From Holophagae bacterium (GTDB taxonomy: Bacteria; Acidobacteriota; Holophagae; Acanthopleuribacterales; Acanthopleuribacteraceae), in the NCBI GenBank assembly GCA_029263455.1, contig JAJCXM010000017.1, positions 1 to 64,000 on the forward strand: DNA of 64,000 nucleotides, read 5' to 3'. The notes beneath the pieces were generated by a model. That model saw only the letters and a program-made list of their open reading frames with translations. It made no database searches and was not told the DNA's origin. Of the stretch, positions 16,585 to 25,793 are shown piece after piece. Position 1 is the stretch's first letter. Each line of letters opens with the position of its first letter. The position numbers and the translations under genes were made by a program.

Positions 16585-19320
16585 TCATGGGTTCATGCTC
16601 TCCAAAGCTACTTTTAGTTTCTTGATTTCCTTTTCAAGCTCGGCGATTTTGCCTTCATTTTGCATCGCTGAATCGTCGTCTGATAGATAAACCAGTTTTG
16701 AGCCCGATATATCTTCAAGAATTCGAATGGCCCTTAGCATGTCGACGTTGATCGAGGTGGTACCCCGTTCTGAAAAATACGACCAGGCCATGGGTTCAGA
16801 AGGTTCGCCGATGAGGGAGAAATTGTGCGGTGAAAGCGTGGTGACATTGCCTGCCTCGTCGCGCACCTGCAATTCCGAACTGCCCGCATCGTCTTCTGCG
16901 TAGAGTTGCACCAGGTTTTGAGGTGACGAAGTGGGTGCGATGTCATTGGCAATTGCCAAGCTGCCGCTTAGACCGATGTTACCGTCAGAGAAAAGGCCAC
17001 CTGAACCGATGCTCACGCCGCTGGTCACCTGCAATTGGCCTTGGGCAATGATGTCATTTCGGACTTGTAGGTTGCCGGCTTCAAGGGAATGGGCGGTTAA
17101 GGCGGTGACCTCGGCGCCCGAAACATCAATCACCTTCAAATCATCGGAATCCGTATCCACCACATAGGCATAACGCCCGGAAACATAAACCGAGACTGGC
17201 GACGTCCCAATTCCCAAACTGCCTGCTACGCTGGGGGAGCTGGGATCGGAGACATCAATCACTTTCAAATCATCGGAACCCCTATCCACCACATAGACAT
17301 AACGCCCGGAGACGTAAATCGACTGTGAAAACGCCCCAATCCCCAAGCTGCCAGCCAGGCTGGGGGCGCTGGGGTCGGAGACATCGATCACCTTCAAATC
17401 ATCGTAGGCAGTATCCACCACAAAGGCATATGGCCCGGAAATGTAAACCGAAATTGGAGCCGACGATATCCCCAAGTCCAAGCTGCTTGCTAGGCTGGGG
17501 GAGCTGGGATCAGAGACATCGATGACCTTTAATTCACCGGAACCAGAATCCACCACATAGGCGTAACGACCGGAGACGAAAACCGCCCGTAGCGTTGACC
17601 CACCTGACCCGAGCAACAGGTTGCCAACCAGGCTGGGTGCACTGGAGTCGGAGACATCGATTACCTTCAAATCCTCGGAAACCGCATCCACCACATAGGC
17701 GTAACGCCCGGAGACATAAACCGAAATTGGAAATAGCCCTACCACCAAGCTGCCAGCCAAGCTGGGGGAGCTGGGATCGGAGATATCGATCACCTTCAAA
17801 TCTTGGGAGATACCCGTATCCACCACATAGGCATAACGCCCGGAGACATAAATCGACTCTGGATACGTCCCTATTGACAAGCTGCCCGTCAGGCTGGGGG
17901 CGCTGGGATCGGATACATCGATGACCTTCAAATCATCGGAATCAGCATCCACCACGTAAGCATAACGCCCGGAAACGTAAACCGACAGAGGATTCGTCCC
18001 TATCCCCAAGCTGCCTGCTAAGGTGGGATTGCCCGGGGTCTGCAAGAGATTCCCACCGGCTATCTGTAATTGTTCCTGAGGTGAGGCTGTGCCGATACCG
18101 ACGCGATTGGTGGAGGACTCGATCATGAGGGTGTCGCTGTCCAGGTTGAGGTCGGCGCTGTTGCTGTCCATATCGACGTTGGTGGTTGCGTCTAGCGTCA
18201 AACTATCACTTAACTGAGCGAAGTCCAGCGAGTCATCAGCCACGGTACCCTGGATGGTTAAGGTGTCACCCGCCACGGAGGTGGAAACGAGGCCACTTCC
18301 GGCAACGGTGAGCGTATCCAATAGGGCATTCGCACTGGTTGTTCCAGCATCGCCGGTGACGGTGGCAAACAGATTCTGCAGCTCGTTGGTGGTCGACCCA
18401 TCCACTTCTGCGGTCAGCCCCGATCCGTTGATCGTCAGAGTGTCGCCCGCAACCGAGGTCGCCACCGACCCAGATCCCACCACATTGAGGGTGTCGGTGT
18501 GTGTATCTGCTGTGGTAGTGCCGCTATCGCTGTTGACGGTGACAAACAGGTTCTGAAGTTCGTTGGTGGTCGACCCATCGATTTCTGCGGTCAGCCCCGA
18601 TCCCGCGATCGTCAAGGTGTCGCCCGCAACAGAGGTCACCACCGAGCCGGATCCCACCACATTGATGGAATCGGTTTGCGTATCGGCCGTGGTGGCGCCG
18701 CTATCGCCCGTCACCGTTTCGAATAAATTCTGATTAGCAGCAACGGATTCCCCGGTCCACTGGCCAGAGCCATTAATGACTTCACCATATCCGCTGACGC
18801 TGTAACTGGTCCCCTGGACGTCGAGACTGGTCAAATTACCCGCCAGAAAGTGGGCGACTTGGGCCAAATAGGTGGCGTTCACGCCCGGCAGGGCAGCGCT
18901 CAAAGCCTTGGCAACCTGCAGATGGTCTTGGGTAATGCGCAGCCGATTCTTGCGTGGGTAGAGCGTGATCGGTACTTGCGTTACATCCATGCCGTTCTCT
19001 GACAAACGTACCCACGACACACCCCGAGAGAGAATGCTGTGCGGCAGCGCCTGGCCTGAGCCACCCAAGAACACCACGGGCATATCGTTTAGCCAAAATA
19101 GCCTTTCAGCCGTTTCCACAAAAACAGGGTCCCCTCCTGGGTGGTTGAGGAACACCACCGTTAACCAATAGTCCTGATTGGGATGCCAGCCCAATCTTTC
19201 GACCACGGCCTGATCTATCGGTAGAGGGAGAACAACATCCCCGTATGGCATGTCATTGGTGTTTTGGCCCAGTAAATGAAGTGCAAAAAGAGTGCAGAAA
19301 AAAAGTGCAGAAAGACGCAT
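16585..19320 (-). CDS. Secreted tail-fibre-like protein with seven LVIVD repeats
   Basis: 911 residues with a signal peptide (MRLSALFFCTLFALHLLGQ). After about 200 residues there are three copies of a roughly 59-residue repeat carrying VAGDTLTI and DGSTTNELQ, a pattern seen in phage tail fibres and Bacteroidetes surface proteins. RVGIGTASP follows, then seven copies of a roughly 43-residue unit with consensus VYVSGRYAYVVD and DLKVIDVSDPS (LVIVD repeat), enough for one seven-bladed beta-propeller. The C-terminus is a coiled coil (KIAELEKEIKKLKVAL). ATG 19320 has AGGAG five bases upstream. It is probably an exported or surface adhesin; no phage genes are nearby. Confidence 0.8.
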   Translation of the reverse strand: MRLSALFFCTLFALHLLGQNTNDMPYGDVVLPLPIDQAVVERLGWHPNQDYWLTVVFLNHPGGDPVFVETAERLFWLNDMPVVFLGGSGQALPHSILSRGVSWVRLSENGMDVTQVPITLYPRKNRLRITQDHLQVAKALSAALPGVNATYLAQVAHFLAGNLTSLDVQGTSYSVSGYGEVINGSGQWTGESVAANQNLFETVTGDSGATTADTQTDSINVVGSGSVVTSVAGDTLTIAGSGLTAEIDGSTTNELQNLFVTVNSDSGTTTADTHTDTLNVVGSGSVATSVAGDTLTINGSGLTAEVDGSTTNELQNLFATVTGDAGTTSANALLDTLTVAGSGLVSTSVAGDTLTIQGTVADDSLDFAQLSDSLTLDATTNVDMDSNSADLNLDSDTLMIESSTNRVGIGTASPQEQLQIAGGNLLQTPGNPTLAGSLGIGTNPLSVYVSGRYAYVVDADSDDLKVIDVSDPSAPSLTGSLSIGTYPESIYVSGRYAYVVDTGISQDLKVIDISDPSSPSLAGSLVVGLFPISVYVSGRYAYVVDAVSEDLKVIDVSDSSAPSLVGNLLLGSGGSTLRAVFVSGRYAYVVDSGSGELKVIDVSDPSSPSLASSLDLGISSAPISVYISGPYAFVVDTAYDDLKVIDVSDPSAPSLAGSLGIGAFSQSIYVSGRYVYVVDRGSDDLKVIDVSDPSSPSVAGSLGIGTSPVSVYVSGRYAYVVDTDSDDLKVIDVSGAEVTALTAHSLEAGNLQVRNDIIAQGQLQVTSGVSIGSGGLFSDGNIGLSGSLAIANDIAPTSSPQNLVQLYAEDDAGSSELQVRDEAGNVTTLSPHNFSLIGEPSEPMAWSYFSERGTTSINVDMLRAIRILEDISGSKLVYLSDDDSAMQNEGKIAELEKEIKKLKVALESMNP
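17106..18024 (-). repeat. Seven tandem DNA repeats (about 129 bp) coding LVIVD blades
   Basis: The element reading CATAACGCCCGGA recurs about every 129-135 bases, followed by a shared segment that codes for the ATCACCTTCAAATC-type stretch on this strand. DNA similarity is high between copies, so the array is young or kept homogenised. It is wholly inside the LVIVD protein gene. Confidence 0.8.
18235..18750 (-). repeat. Three tandem DNA repeats coding GSTTNELQ units
   Basis: Three copies of about 177-180 bases inside the same gene. Each contains the codons for VAGDTLTI, GSGLTAE and DGSTTNELQ or variants. Copies one and two are the closest; the third is more diverged. Confidence 0.7.
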
Positions 19321-19731
19321 AGATTCTCCTCAAAGCTGACAAATATATTTTGCTTATTTTAGCTTAATCGGTTGATTTGTTGACTTTATGTAGCCGAATC
19401 CATCAATAAGCATTCATAAACCGTGGCAGAGCCACATTTTTTGTGTAAATTTGTGACGGATGCTGCTTTCCTGAATTCGAATATTCAAATAGCATCGAAA
19501 ACATCACAAGAAACGACTGACCCACCGTGTCGAACTTTTCCACATCGTTCCAAGAATATTGAAATTGCACTTAAGCGTCAATTTTGCTTTCTCGGCGCCG
19601 CGTTGCCGCCTTCGTTCGAATTTTGAGTTTGCTAGTTAACAAAAGATTCAGTCAAACTTTATTAAACTTTCAGGTGTCATCTTATGTAACTGAGTAGATT
19701 GCGCCTTACCGGGGATTCTCGGGAGGTTGCT
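19321..19731. other. Divergent intergenic region, no gene seen
   Basis: 411 bases between divergent genes. AGGAG at 19326-19330 (minus) is the ribosome site of the tail-fibre-like gene, and TAAAAT on the minus strand near 19355-19360 is a possible -10 for it. A small GTGGC-AGA-GCCAC hairpin followed by ATTTTTT lies at 19423-19441 and looks like a weak terminator, but no gene feeds it. Confidence 0.4.
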
Positions 19732-20415
19732 ATGTTATGTGCCCTATTCTTATTGAGCCTGAACGACAGGACTCTGTGTGTCAGGCTAGCCGATGTTTGC
19801 CAAGCGGAACTGGAACAAGCCGCGCGATTTACGAAATCCGTTCGATACGACGCGTCCTGTGGTCGTGTGATCATGGCGCAAACGACGTATCGCAGCGGCA
19901 ATATTGAGGTCCTTGTTTCGCCAGCTTGGGGCGATCTGAATGCCATTGATCGCGAAGCTGTCCTATGCCACGAGTTTTTCCACTATTTGGATTTTGATGC
20001 CACCCAAGTACGGCTTTTGATTCTTTCGTTACCTGCTGAAGTGAGTCATGCCGTGATGGAAATCAGGGCGATTTCTCGGCTGATGAGAACGGACCTTTGG
20101 GATCGTTCAAGCAAAAGACGAAAAGATGCAGAACTTGGGCTATTGAAAAAGGCTAGTCACGCGGTTGCGCGTTGGATGGTTGGAAATGAACCATATGGAC
20201 CGCTTGATTTGAAGCGCATTGCGGTCGAAATGTCCCCTGACCAAACGATCTTGAGTCAGGCTGAAAGTCAACGTGTTCTTCGGCAGATTAAAGCGGACTT
20301 TCTGTCCAATTTACTGGCTCGTGAATTCTTAGATGAGGTGCTGGCACCTGAAAGAACCAACGGTGACAGGGTTGCCTCCGATAAGAACAGCCAATATAAA
20401 GTTTCGTGCGATTGA
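19732..20415 (+). CDS. Small protein of unknown family with an HExxH motif
   Basis: 227 residues from ATG 19732, which has GGGAGG five bases upstream; the frame opens earlier only at a TTG. The first residues (MLCALFLLSLN) are hydrophobic and may be a weak signal peptide. About residue 82 the sequence reads AVLCHEFFHYLDFD, a textbook HExxH zinc-metallopeptidase motif in an amphipathic helix. A third ligand is not obvious; candidates lie 20-45 residues downstream, such as the Glu in SHAVMEIRAI. The remainder is helical and charged. I do not recognise the family. It could be a small gluzincin-like peptidase or a protein that kept only the motif. Confidence 0.6.
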   Translation: MLCALFLLSLNDRTLCVRLADVCQAELEQAARFTKSVRYDASCGRVIMAQTTYRSGNIEVLVSPAWGDLNAIDREAVLCHEFFHYLDFDATQVRLLILSLPAEVSHAVMEIRAISRLMRTDLWDRSSKRRKDAELGLLKKASHAVARWMVGNEPYGPLDLKRIAVEMSPDQTILSQAESQRVLRQIKADFLSNLLAREFLDEVLAPERTNGDRVASDKNSQYKVSCD

Positions 20416-20504
20416 TTCTTCGGGCTGAATGTCAGCATGTTCATGGCGTGCTGAACTTGGGCTAAATCACGCAAACTCTCGCTCTCATCTGTTGGCTAAG
20501 AGCG

Positions 20505-20879
20505 TCACGCTTGATCATCTGTATTCGATTCAGGTTTATATTCCGCAATGACTTCAATCAAACCCACGATATGGTCATTTAGGGCTTCGAGTTCTTCGGC
20601 TGGAATCCACCATTCTGCGTGGTTCCGACCGCCAACCGTATGGATTGGATAAGCCTCTATGAATTTTTTCTGAACCAAGAATCGAGTGACAAAACCAAGA
20701 CCACTTGCTGGTACGTTCCAGTCTCGAGCAATTTATCGCGCATAAGTTTCGTTACAAACAGGGTAAAAGATAGGTTGGTCAGGCAGTCGTGGCGGCCATC
20801 GTGTGAAGCCGCTGAGTTTCACAAGTTCTAACTCCTTCGGTCCGGTGGGTCGATAGAGGGTAATTGTTTGCTCGGTCAT
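20505..20879 (-). pseudogene. ADP-ribosylation/crystallin J1-like gene with one in-frame stop
   Basis: From ATG 20879 the frame reads 48 residues (MTEQTITLYRPTGPKELELV and onward, to CNETYAR). It hits TAA at 20733-20735, then continues without interruption in the same frame for 75 residues (IARDWNVPASGLGFVTRF, HAEWWIPAEELEALN) to TGA at 20505-20507. Both halves match, from memory, one family of about 120-residue proteins often named ADP-ribosylation/crystallin J1, where the broken codon is normally Glu. A single GAA-to-TAA change explains it. No frameshift is needed. A sequencing error or recoding is possible. Function of the family is unknown to me. Confidence 0.75.
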
Positions 20880-20998
20880 TCTTGATCCAAGTATAGAGAA
20901 ATAGGCTGTGTCAATTTTATAACATGGCTATTTCTTAGGCTAGCGCGCCGGTGATAGTCAGCTAGGATGGATTATCGATATTGTGTTGGGAGGAATCG

Positions 20999-21589
20999 AT
21001 GAAGAGATCAAAGAGCGTGGATGACTACTTACAGCAGAACGAACGCTGGCTACCAGCTTTGAATCGATTACGGGCATTGGCGGTTTCCAGTGGCATGCAG
21101 GAAACGGTGAAATGGGGCGCGCCTGTATATACCCATCTAGGAAAGAACGTAGTAGGGCTTGGCGCATTTAACCTCTATGTGGGCTTGTGGTTTTTTCAGG
21201 GCGTATTTCTGAAAGACAGTGCCAAAGTTCTTGTTAACGCACAAGAAGGAAAAACAAAAGCGATGCGTCAGTGGCGTTTCCAATCGGAAGCAGAAATCGA
21301 CGATGATCTCGTGCGTGCCTACATCAAAGAAGCTATGCAAAATCAAGCAGCAGGAAAAACCGTTAAGCCACAAAAGGGCAAACCGTTAGTCATTCCCCAA
21401 GAACTGCAAGCAGCTTTGGATATGGATGCGCAGTTACGAGAGAAATTCCGGTCGCTGAGTTTGACACGACAACGAGAATTTGCCGAACACATTGAATTGG
21501 CAAAACGTGTTGAGACAAAATCAAAACGCATGGAGAAGATAAAAGCGCTTATCCTGGCTGGAACTGGGCTAAATGATAAATACAAGTAG
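20999..21589 (+). CDS. YdeI/OmpD-associated (DUF1801) family protein
   Basis: 196 residues. The N-terminal half is a DUF1801-type domain (VDDYLQQNERW, then ALAVSSGMQETVKWGAPVYT and LYVGLWFFQGVFLKD). The C-terminal half is helical and Lys/Gln/Glu-rich (IPQELQAALDMDAQLREKF, REFAEHIELAKRVET, KRMEKIKALILAG), the bacteriocin-protection or YdeI-like part. Function is poorly known; the family is cytosolic and sometimes linked with peptide or stress resistance. ATG 20999 is preferred over TTG 20981 because GGGAGG lies five bases upstream. Confidence 0.85.
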   Translation: MKRSKSVDDYLQQNERWLPALNRLRALAVSSGMQETVKWGAPVYTHLGKNVVGLGAFNLYVGLWFFQGVFLKDSAKVLVNAQEGKTKAMRQWRFQSEAEIDDDLVRAYIKEAMQNQAAGKTVKPQKGKPLVIPQELQAALDMDAQLREKFRSLSLTRQREFAEHIELAKRVETKSKRMEKIKALILAGTGLNDKYK

Positions 21590-22204
21590 ATTTGTGCCTC
21601 AATCTAGGATGTAGCTGCGGTTAAAGCCTTAAATCATAGGTTGAGTGTTTGCGACCGTTTTGGTTCGGACAAAGAATCACATGCTCCTGTCGTCACGGAT
21701 GGTGACAGCTGGTCTTTTTTCACCGCATTAGTCGTCCATATCTATGGCTGATCAAGGGATTTCGTATGTTGCTCATCTTCCATTGACAGATAATGAGGCT
21801 AGGGGTAAGAGTGCCTTCGGTTGATCAAAATGAAGTTGCTTTGATCAAAATGAATCGTGCAACCCGTGATACAGACCGTTTGTTTGGTATTGGAGGCTCC
21901 CATGAACTAGTACAGAGCCATGTTCGTCAGTCGAGAACTAGAGGTTGTGCCCTTATTCAAATGTAAAAAAGTGGATTTTGTTGCTAATTCGATGACTTAT
22001 CGCGTTTTTGTGCGCTAGATCGCAGTCTTGTTTGGCATGAATATTGAGATTAAATAGGTCATCTGAAGTTTATATCGATAGCGAGAACCTAATTCTGTGA
22101 CGACATGCATTGAATCTGAACGGGTTTATGCGAGTCCATCGTGGATGAATGGTCAACTTAAGAATATCCATTTTTTAAGATTGCTATAGAGACGGAGGCC
22201 CTTA
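21590..22204 (+). other. Long intergenic region with candidate promoters and paired palindromes
   Basis: 615 bases without a gene. A weak hairpin (GTCAC at 21692-21696 with GTGAC at 21702-21706, then T6) may end the upstream gene. TTGACA at 21783-21788 and TAAGAG at 21806-21811 are 17 bases apart. TTGTTT (22028-22033) and TAAATA (22051-22056), again 17 apart, form a closer promoter candidate for the IPTL-CTERM gene. Two copies of the palindrome TTGATCAA sit at 21821 and 21841. Confidence 0.45.
21821..21854 (+). repeat. 14-bp direct repeat built on palindrome TTGATCAA, 20-bp spacing
   Basis: TTGATCAAAATGAA occurs at 21821-21834 and again at 21841-21854. Each contains the perfect palindrome TTGATCAA, and a 7/8 match (CTGATCAA) lies at 21748-21755. 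The centre-to-centre spacing is 20 bases, about two helical turns, so two dimers would bind on one face. The repeat starts about ten bases after the candidate -10 at 21806. Confidence 0.5.
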
Positions 22205-22966
22205 TTGAAATGGTTCTTTTACATGAGCACGGTTTTTTTTCTGGTTAGCGTTTCGTCTGCTCAGAGTGATCCCTCAATCGGGTCTCAATCAAACGGAGCT
22301 GGTGGTGTAAACAGAGTTGGAAACCTGATGTTGATCACTGCCAACGACAGTGGTTGGTACAACAATCTGGGTGGGCACCTGGAGAGCAACGAAAACTATT
22401 TGGCAGGAAGCTGTGTGACATGTCCCAGTAGTCAATTCTTTCGGAATTTTTTTGTTTTTGACATGTCGTTGCTGGCTGAGGTTCATGTGCTGTCGGCTGA
22501 ATTGCGGATATGGCATCCGACCGATGGCTACGTGTCTCCAGATGAGACTGAACAGGTCGAGTTTTATGAAGTCAGCACGCCAGTCTCCGAACTCGTCTCT
22601 GGGTTTGGAGGTGTACCGGCCTTTGTTGATCTGGGCAGCGGAACAAACATGGGCAACATCAACCTTTCTCTTACCGATCACGGCAAGACAGTGACTGTTC
22701 CTATAAACGCAGAGGGAATCGTGGTGTTGAATTCCAAAATTGGAGGTCAATTCGCCATTGGGGGAGCCGTTTCGACGCTCAGCGGTGCCTTTGTTGACGA
22801 ACTCGTGTTTGGTTTTTCTGATTTAGCGACCAACGTCGAGTTAGTACTTGTCGTGGGCCCTGCCGTTCCGACTTTAGGTTCGTGGTTTTTGTGGATCCTT
22901 TTACTGGCTATGGGTATGTTTGGTTTGTTGGCTGTGAGGCGCAGACGGGTTGCCATCCTATCGTGA
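22205..22966 (+). CDS. IPTL-CTERM-anchored secreted protein
   Basis: 253 residues. Signal peptide (FYMSTVFFLVSVSSAQS), then a beta-rich exterior of about 200 residues (GGVNRVGNLMLITANDSGWY, FRNFFVFDMSLL, VLSAELRIWHP, VNAEGIVVLNSKIGGQFAIGG in similar style) and a C-terminal AVPTLGSWFLW, hydrophobic helix and RRRR. This is the tripartite IPTL-CTERM sorting signal recognised by an exosortase-like system. Function of the exterior is unknown. The start is TTG 22205 with GGAGG six bases upstream; an ATG six codons later would still leave the signal peptide. No exosortase gene is in the window. Confidence 0.8.
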   Translation: MKWFFYMSTVFFLVSVSSAQSDPSIGSQSNGAGGVNRVGNLMLITANDSGWYNNLGGHLESNENYLAGSCVTCPSSQFFRNFFVFDMSLLAEVHVLSAELRIWHPTDGYVSPDETEQVEFYEVSTPVSELVSGFGGVPAFVDLGSGTNMGNINLSLTDHGKTVTVPINAEGIVVLNSKIGGQFAIGGAVSTLSGAFVDELVFGFSDLATNVELVLVVGPAVPTLGSWFLWILLLAMGMFGLLAVRRRRVAILS

Positions 22967-23312
22967 AGTCAGTGGTGTTCGGGTTCTTGTAGCAGTCCAT
23001 TAGGCAATTCAATAGCTTTACGTTTGATGACTCTTGTTTGGTTTTTCGTGATTTCGTAATGGATGTGCGGATGCTATTGCTAACTCGTGCGATGTTGGTA
23101 CGTATTCAGACCAAATAAGTCACATACACCGAGATAACAGCTGCCAGGTTAATCCAATTCACTATATATACTTCACCACTGGCGTCAGCTAACTCCTAAC
23201 ACGAACTACTAGAATTTGCTGCTTTGAAAGGGTAGCCCCCCAGCTCCGCGCTTGCTATGCTAAAGGACCTTTGTGGTGATTGCCACATACCCTTTCGTAG
23301 ATAGGTCTAACC
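22967..23312 (+). other. serS leader region with nested inverted repeats
   Basis: 346 bases. TAGAAT at 23210-23215 could be a -10, placing transcription start near 23222. Immediately after it, GAAAGGGTA (23226-23234) pairs perfectly with TACCCTTTC (23288-23296), 16 bases before the serS start. Inside this closing stem, TGTGG (23272-23276) pairs with CCACA (23283-23287), and AAAGG-A-CCTTT is a further short palindrome. The remainder upstream of 23200 shows no gene. Confidence 0.45.
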
Positions 23313-24593
23313 ATGCTGGATTTGAAGTTCATTCGCGATCATCGAGACGATGTTGAAGCGATGTTATCCGCCCGCGGCGGCAAAATGGATCTATCTGAAT
23401 TCGAGTCCCTGGAGTTGCGACGTCGTGAGCTGATCATGGCCTCCGACGAATTGAAACAAGAGCGCAACGCATCTTCCAAGCAAATTGGCTTACTCATCCG
23501 AAACGGCGAAGACGCGGAGCCCATGAAAAAGCGTATAGGCGACATTGGTGGCCAAATAAAGGCGTACGACCACGAACTTGCTGAGTTGGAAGAACATTTA
23601 TTTGACTTGGTGAGCCAGATTCCGAATTTGTTGGATGAGACCGTGCCATTAGGCAAGGGTGAAGATGACAATGTGGAGGTCTCTCGCGTAGGCGAGCCCC
23701 CTCATTTTGATTTTGAGGTACAGGATCATGTGGATCTTGGTAGCCGCCTAGGCATTCTCGATTTTGAAACGGCCAGTAAAATAACCGGTTCACGCTTCAG
23801 TTTGCTGCGTGGTGATGGCGCTAAATTGGAGCGAGCTCTGATCCAATTCATGATGGATGTGCATGAAGAGCAAAATTACTTTGAGGTCTTGCCTCCCTTT
23901 ATTGTCAATGGCGACAGCATGTACGCAACCGGTCAGTTTCCAAAGATGAAAGAAGATGTCTTTAAGCTAGAGGGTAACGACTATTACCTCATCCCAACGG
24001 CGGAAGTGCCTGTAACTAATATTCATAGGGATGAAGTCCTCAATGCAGAAGATCTCCCCTTACTTTATCAGGCGTACACGCCTTGTTTCCGCTCGGAGGC
24101 GGGCGCGTACGGTCGCGATACGCGTGGGCTAATACGGCAGCATCAGTTCAACAAAGTTGAAATGGTCAAATTTGTGCACCCTGACGAATCCGACCAGCAC
24201 CTCGATCAACTGAGGGACGATGCCGAAGAAATCCTTCGACGTTTGGGACTTGCATACCGTGTTGTCATTCTATGTTCAGCCGACATTAGTTTTGCGGCGC
24301 GCAAGTGTTTTGACATTGAAGTATGGCTTCCTGGCCAGGACACCTATCGTGAAATATCTAGTTGCAGCAATTTCGGCGATTTCCAAGCGCGTCGCGCCAA
24401 GATCCGCTTTAAGGATCCCAGCAGTGGCAAGAATGAATGGGTTCATACATTGAATGGTAGTGGCCTGGCTGTTGGCCGAACATTGATCGCTATTTTGGAG
24501 AACTTCCAACAAGCCGATGGCACGATTCGTATTCCCGATGTGTTGGTGCCTTACATGAACGGACAAAAAACGATTGAAAAACAAAAAAGATAG
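23313..24593 (+). CDS. serS: Seryl-tRNA synthetase
   Basis: Charges tRNA-Ser (and the selenocysteine tRNA where present) with serine. 426 residues, the normal bacterial length. It has an N-terminal long coiled-coil arm (residues about 30-100), class II motif 2 (CFRSEAGAYGRDTRGLIRQH) and motif 3 (GSGLAVGRTLIAILEN), with the TAEVPVTN serine-binding loop between. The ATG has AGG seven bases upstream. It is followed after nine bases by the thiolase gene, so the two probably share a transcript. Confidence 0.98.
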   Translation: MLDLKFIRDHRDDVEAMLSARGGKMDLSEFESLELRRRELIMASDELKQERNASSKQIGLLIRNGEDAEPMKKRIGDIGGQIKAYDHELAELEEHLFDLVSQIPNLLDETVPLGKGEDDNVEVSRVGEPPHFDFEVQDHVDLGSRLGILDFETASKITGSRFSLLRGDGAKLERALIQFMMDVHEEQNYFEVLPPFIVNGDSMYATGQFPKMKEDVFKLEGNDYYLIPTAEVPVTNIHRDEVLNAEDLPLLYQAYTPCFRSEAGAYGRDTRGLIRQHQFNKVEMVKFVHPDESDQHLDQLRDDAEEILRRLGLAYRVVILCSADISFAARKCFDIEVWLPGQDTYREISSCSNFGDFQARRAKIRFKDPSSGKNEWVHTLNGSGLAVGRTLIAILENFQQADGTIRIPDVLVPYMNGQKTIEKQKR

Positions 24594-24602
24594 GAGCAGA
24601 AG

Positions 24603-25787
24603 ATGAGCAAAGAAGTGGTCATTGTCAGTGCCGCTCGAACGGCGATTGGAAAGTTTCAAGGCACGCTTTCACCTTTAACTGCCGTTCAGTTAGGCACCGC
24701 TGCAGCCAAAGCTGCAATTGAACGAGCCGGGATCGGCGCAGACCAAATTGAAGAAGTGATAATGGGTTGCGTATTACCGGCCGGCCTAGGTCAGAATCCC
24801 GCGCGTCAAGTTTTGATTCATGCGGGCGTGCCTGAATCCGTCGGCGCATACACAATCAACAAAGTGTGCGGTTCTGGCTTGAAATCTGTGATGTTGGCCG
24901 CTCAAGCCATAAAAGCGGGTGACGCTGATGTGGTGCTGGCCGGCGGCATGGAGAGTATGAGCAATGCTCCCTATATTTTGCCGAAAGCAAGAGACGGATA
25001 TCGCATGGGTCATGGCCAAATTATTGATTCCATGATTAATGACGGATTGTGGGATATCTATAACGATTTCCACATGGGCAGTACGGGCGAGCTGGTTGCC
25101 GAAAAATATCAAGTATCACGCAATGAGCAAGATGAGTACGCGTATCATTCGCATCGCAAGGCTTTAGAAGCCATTGATGCGGGTCTCTTCAAGGAAGAAA
25201 TAACGCCTGTACACATCCCGCAACGTAAAGGCGACGCAATCGTCTTCGACAACGATGAAGGTCCTAGACGGGATACTTCGGTTGAAAGTTTGGCGCGGCT
25301 ACGGGCGGCTTTCAAGAAAGACGGTACAGTTACGGCCGGAAATGCGCCCAGTGTCAACGATGCGGGCGCCGCAGTGGTCGTTATGAGCGCCAGTAAATGT
25401 GAAGCGCTGGGGCTTACGCCATTGGCTCGAATCGTTGACTACGCTCAAGGTGGATTGGCTCCGGAATGGGTCATGATGACGCCCGTGCCTGCCACGCGGA
25501 ATCTTTTTGAAAAGACGGGTTGGAGCGCCGAATCAGTGGATTTGTTCGAACTAAACGAAGCCTTTGCGGTTCAGTCGTGCGCTGTAACCAAGGAGTTGGC
25601 GATCGATCGCGACAAAGTCAACGTCAACGGTGGCGCTGTGGCATTAGGTCACCCGATAGGTGCATCTGGAACACGTATTTTGATTACCTTAATCCATGCG
25701 TTGAAGCAGCGAGGTTCAAAGCGTGGTGTGGCTGCGTTGTGTATGGGCGGCGGCAATGGTCTCGCCATGGGAATTGAATTAGTTTAG
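24603..25787 (+). CDS. Acetyl-CoA acetyltransferase (thiolase)
   Basis: 394 residues, a full-length biosynthetic-type thiolase. The nucleophilic Cys is in [11 protein letters not shown] (about residue 89), the catalytic His in [11 protein letters not shown], and the second Cys in [11 protein letters not shown]. It condenses two acetyl-CoA to acetoacetyl-CoA, or the reverse. Whether it serves PHB synthesis, ketone metabolism or fatty-acid breakdown cannot be told, because no phaB, phaC or fad gene is near. GGAG lies six bases before the ATG. It sits nine bases after serS. Confidence 0.95.
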   Translation: MSKEVVIVSAARTAIGKFQGTLSPLTAVQLGTAAAKAAIERAGIGADQIEEVIMGCVLPAGLGQNPARQVLIHAGVPESVGAYTINKVCGSGLKSVMLAAQAIKAGDADVVLAGGMESMSNAPYILPKARDGYRMGHGQIIDSMINDGLWDIYNDFHMGSTGELVAEKYQVSRNEQDEYAYHSHRKALEAIDAGLFKEEITPVHIPQRKGDAIVFDNDEGPRRDTSVESLARLRAAFKKDGTVTAGNAPSVNDAGAAVVVMSASKCEALGLTPLARIVDYAQGGLAPEWVMMTPVPATRNLFEKTGWSAESVDLFELNEAFAVQSCAVTKELAIDRDKVNVNGGAVALGHPIGASGTRILITLIHALKQRGSKRGVAALCMGGGNGLAMGIELV

Positions 25788-25793
25788 TAATGA

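Noticed and set aside
17325-17924. Proline/histidine/arginine-rich plus-strand frames in the LVIVD repeats
   Set aside because: Repetitive antisense translation of the tandem repeats.
17106-18024. CRISPR array
   Set aside because: Repeats are about 129 bp, code for protein and have no spacers.
22289-22750. Minus-strand frame of 153 residues opposite the IPTL-CTERM gene
   Set aside because: Antisense to a gene with signal peptide and sorting signal; no family resemblance.
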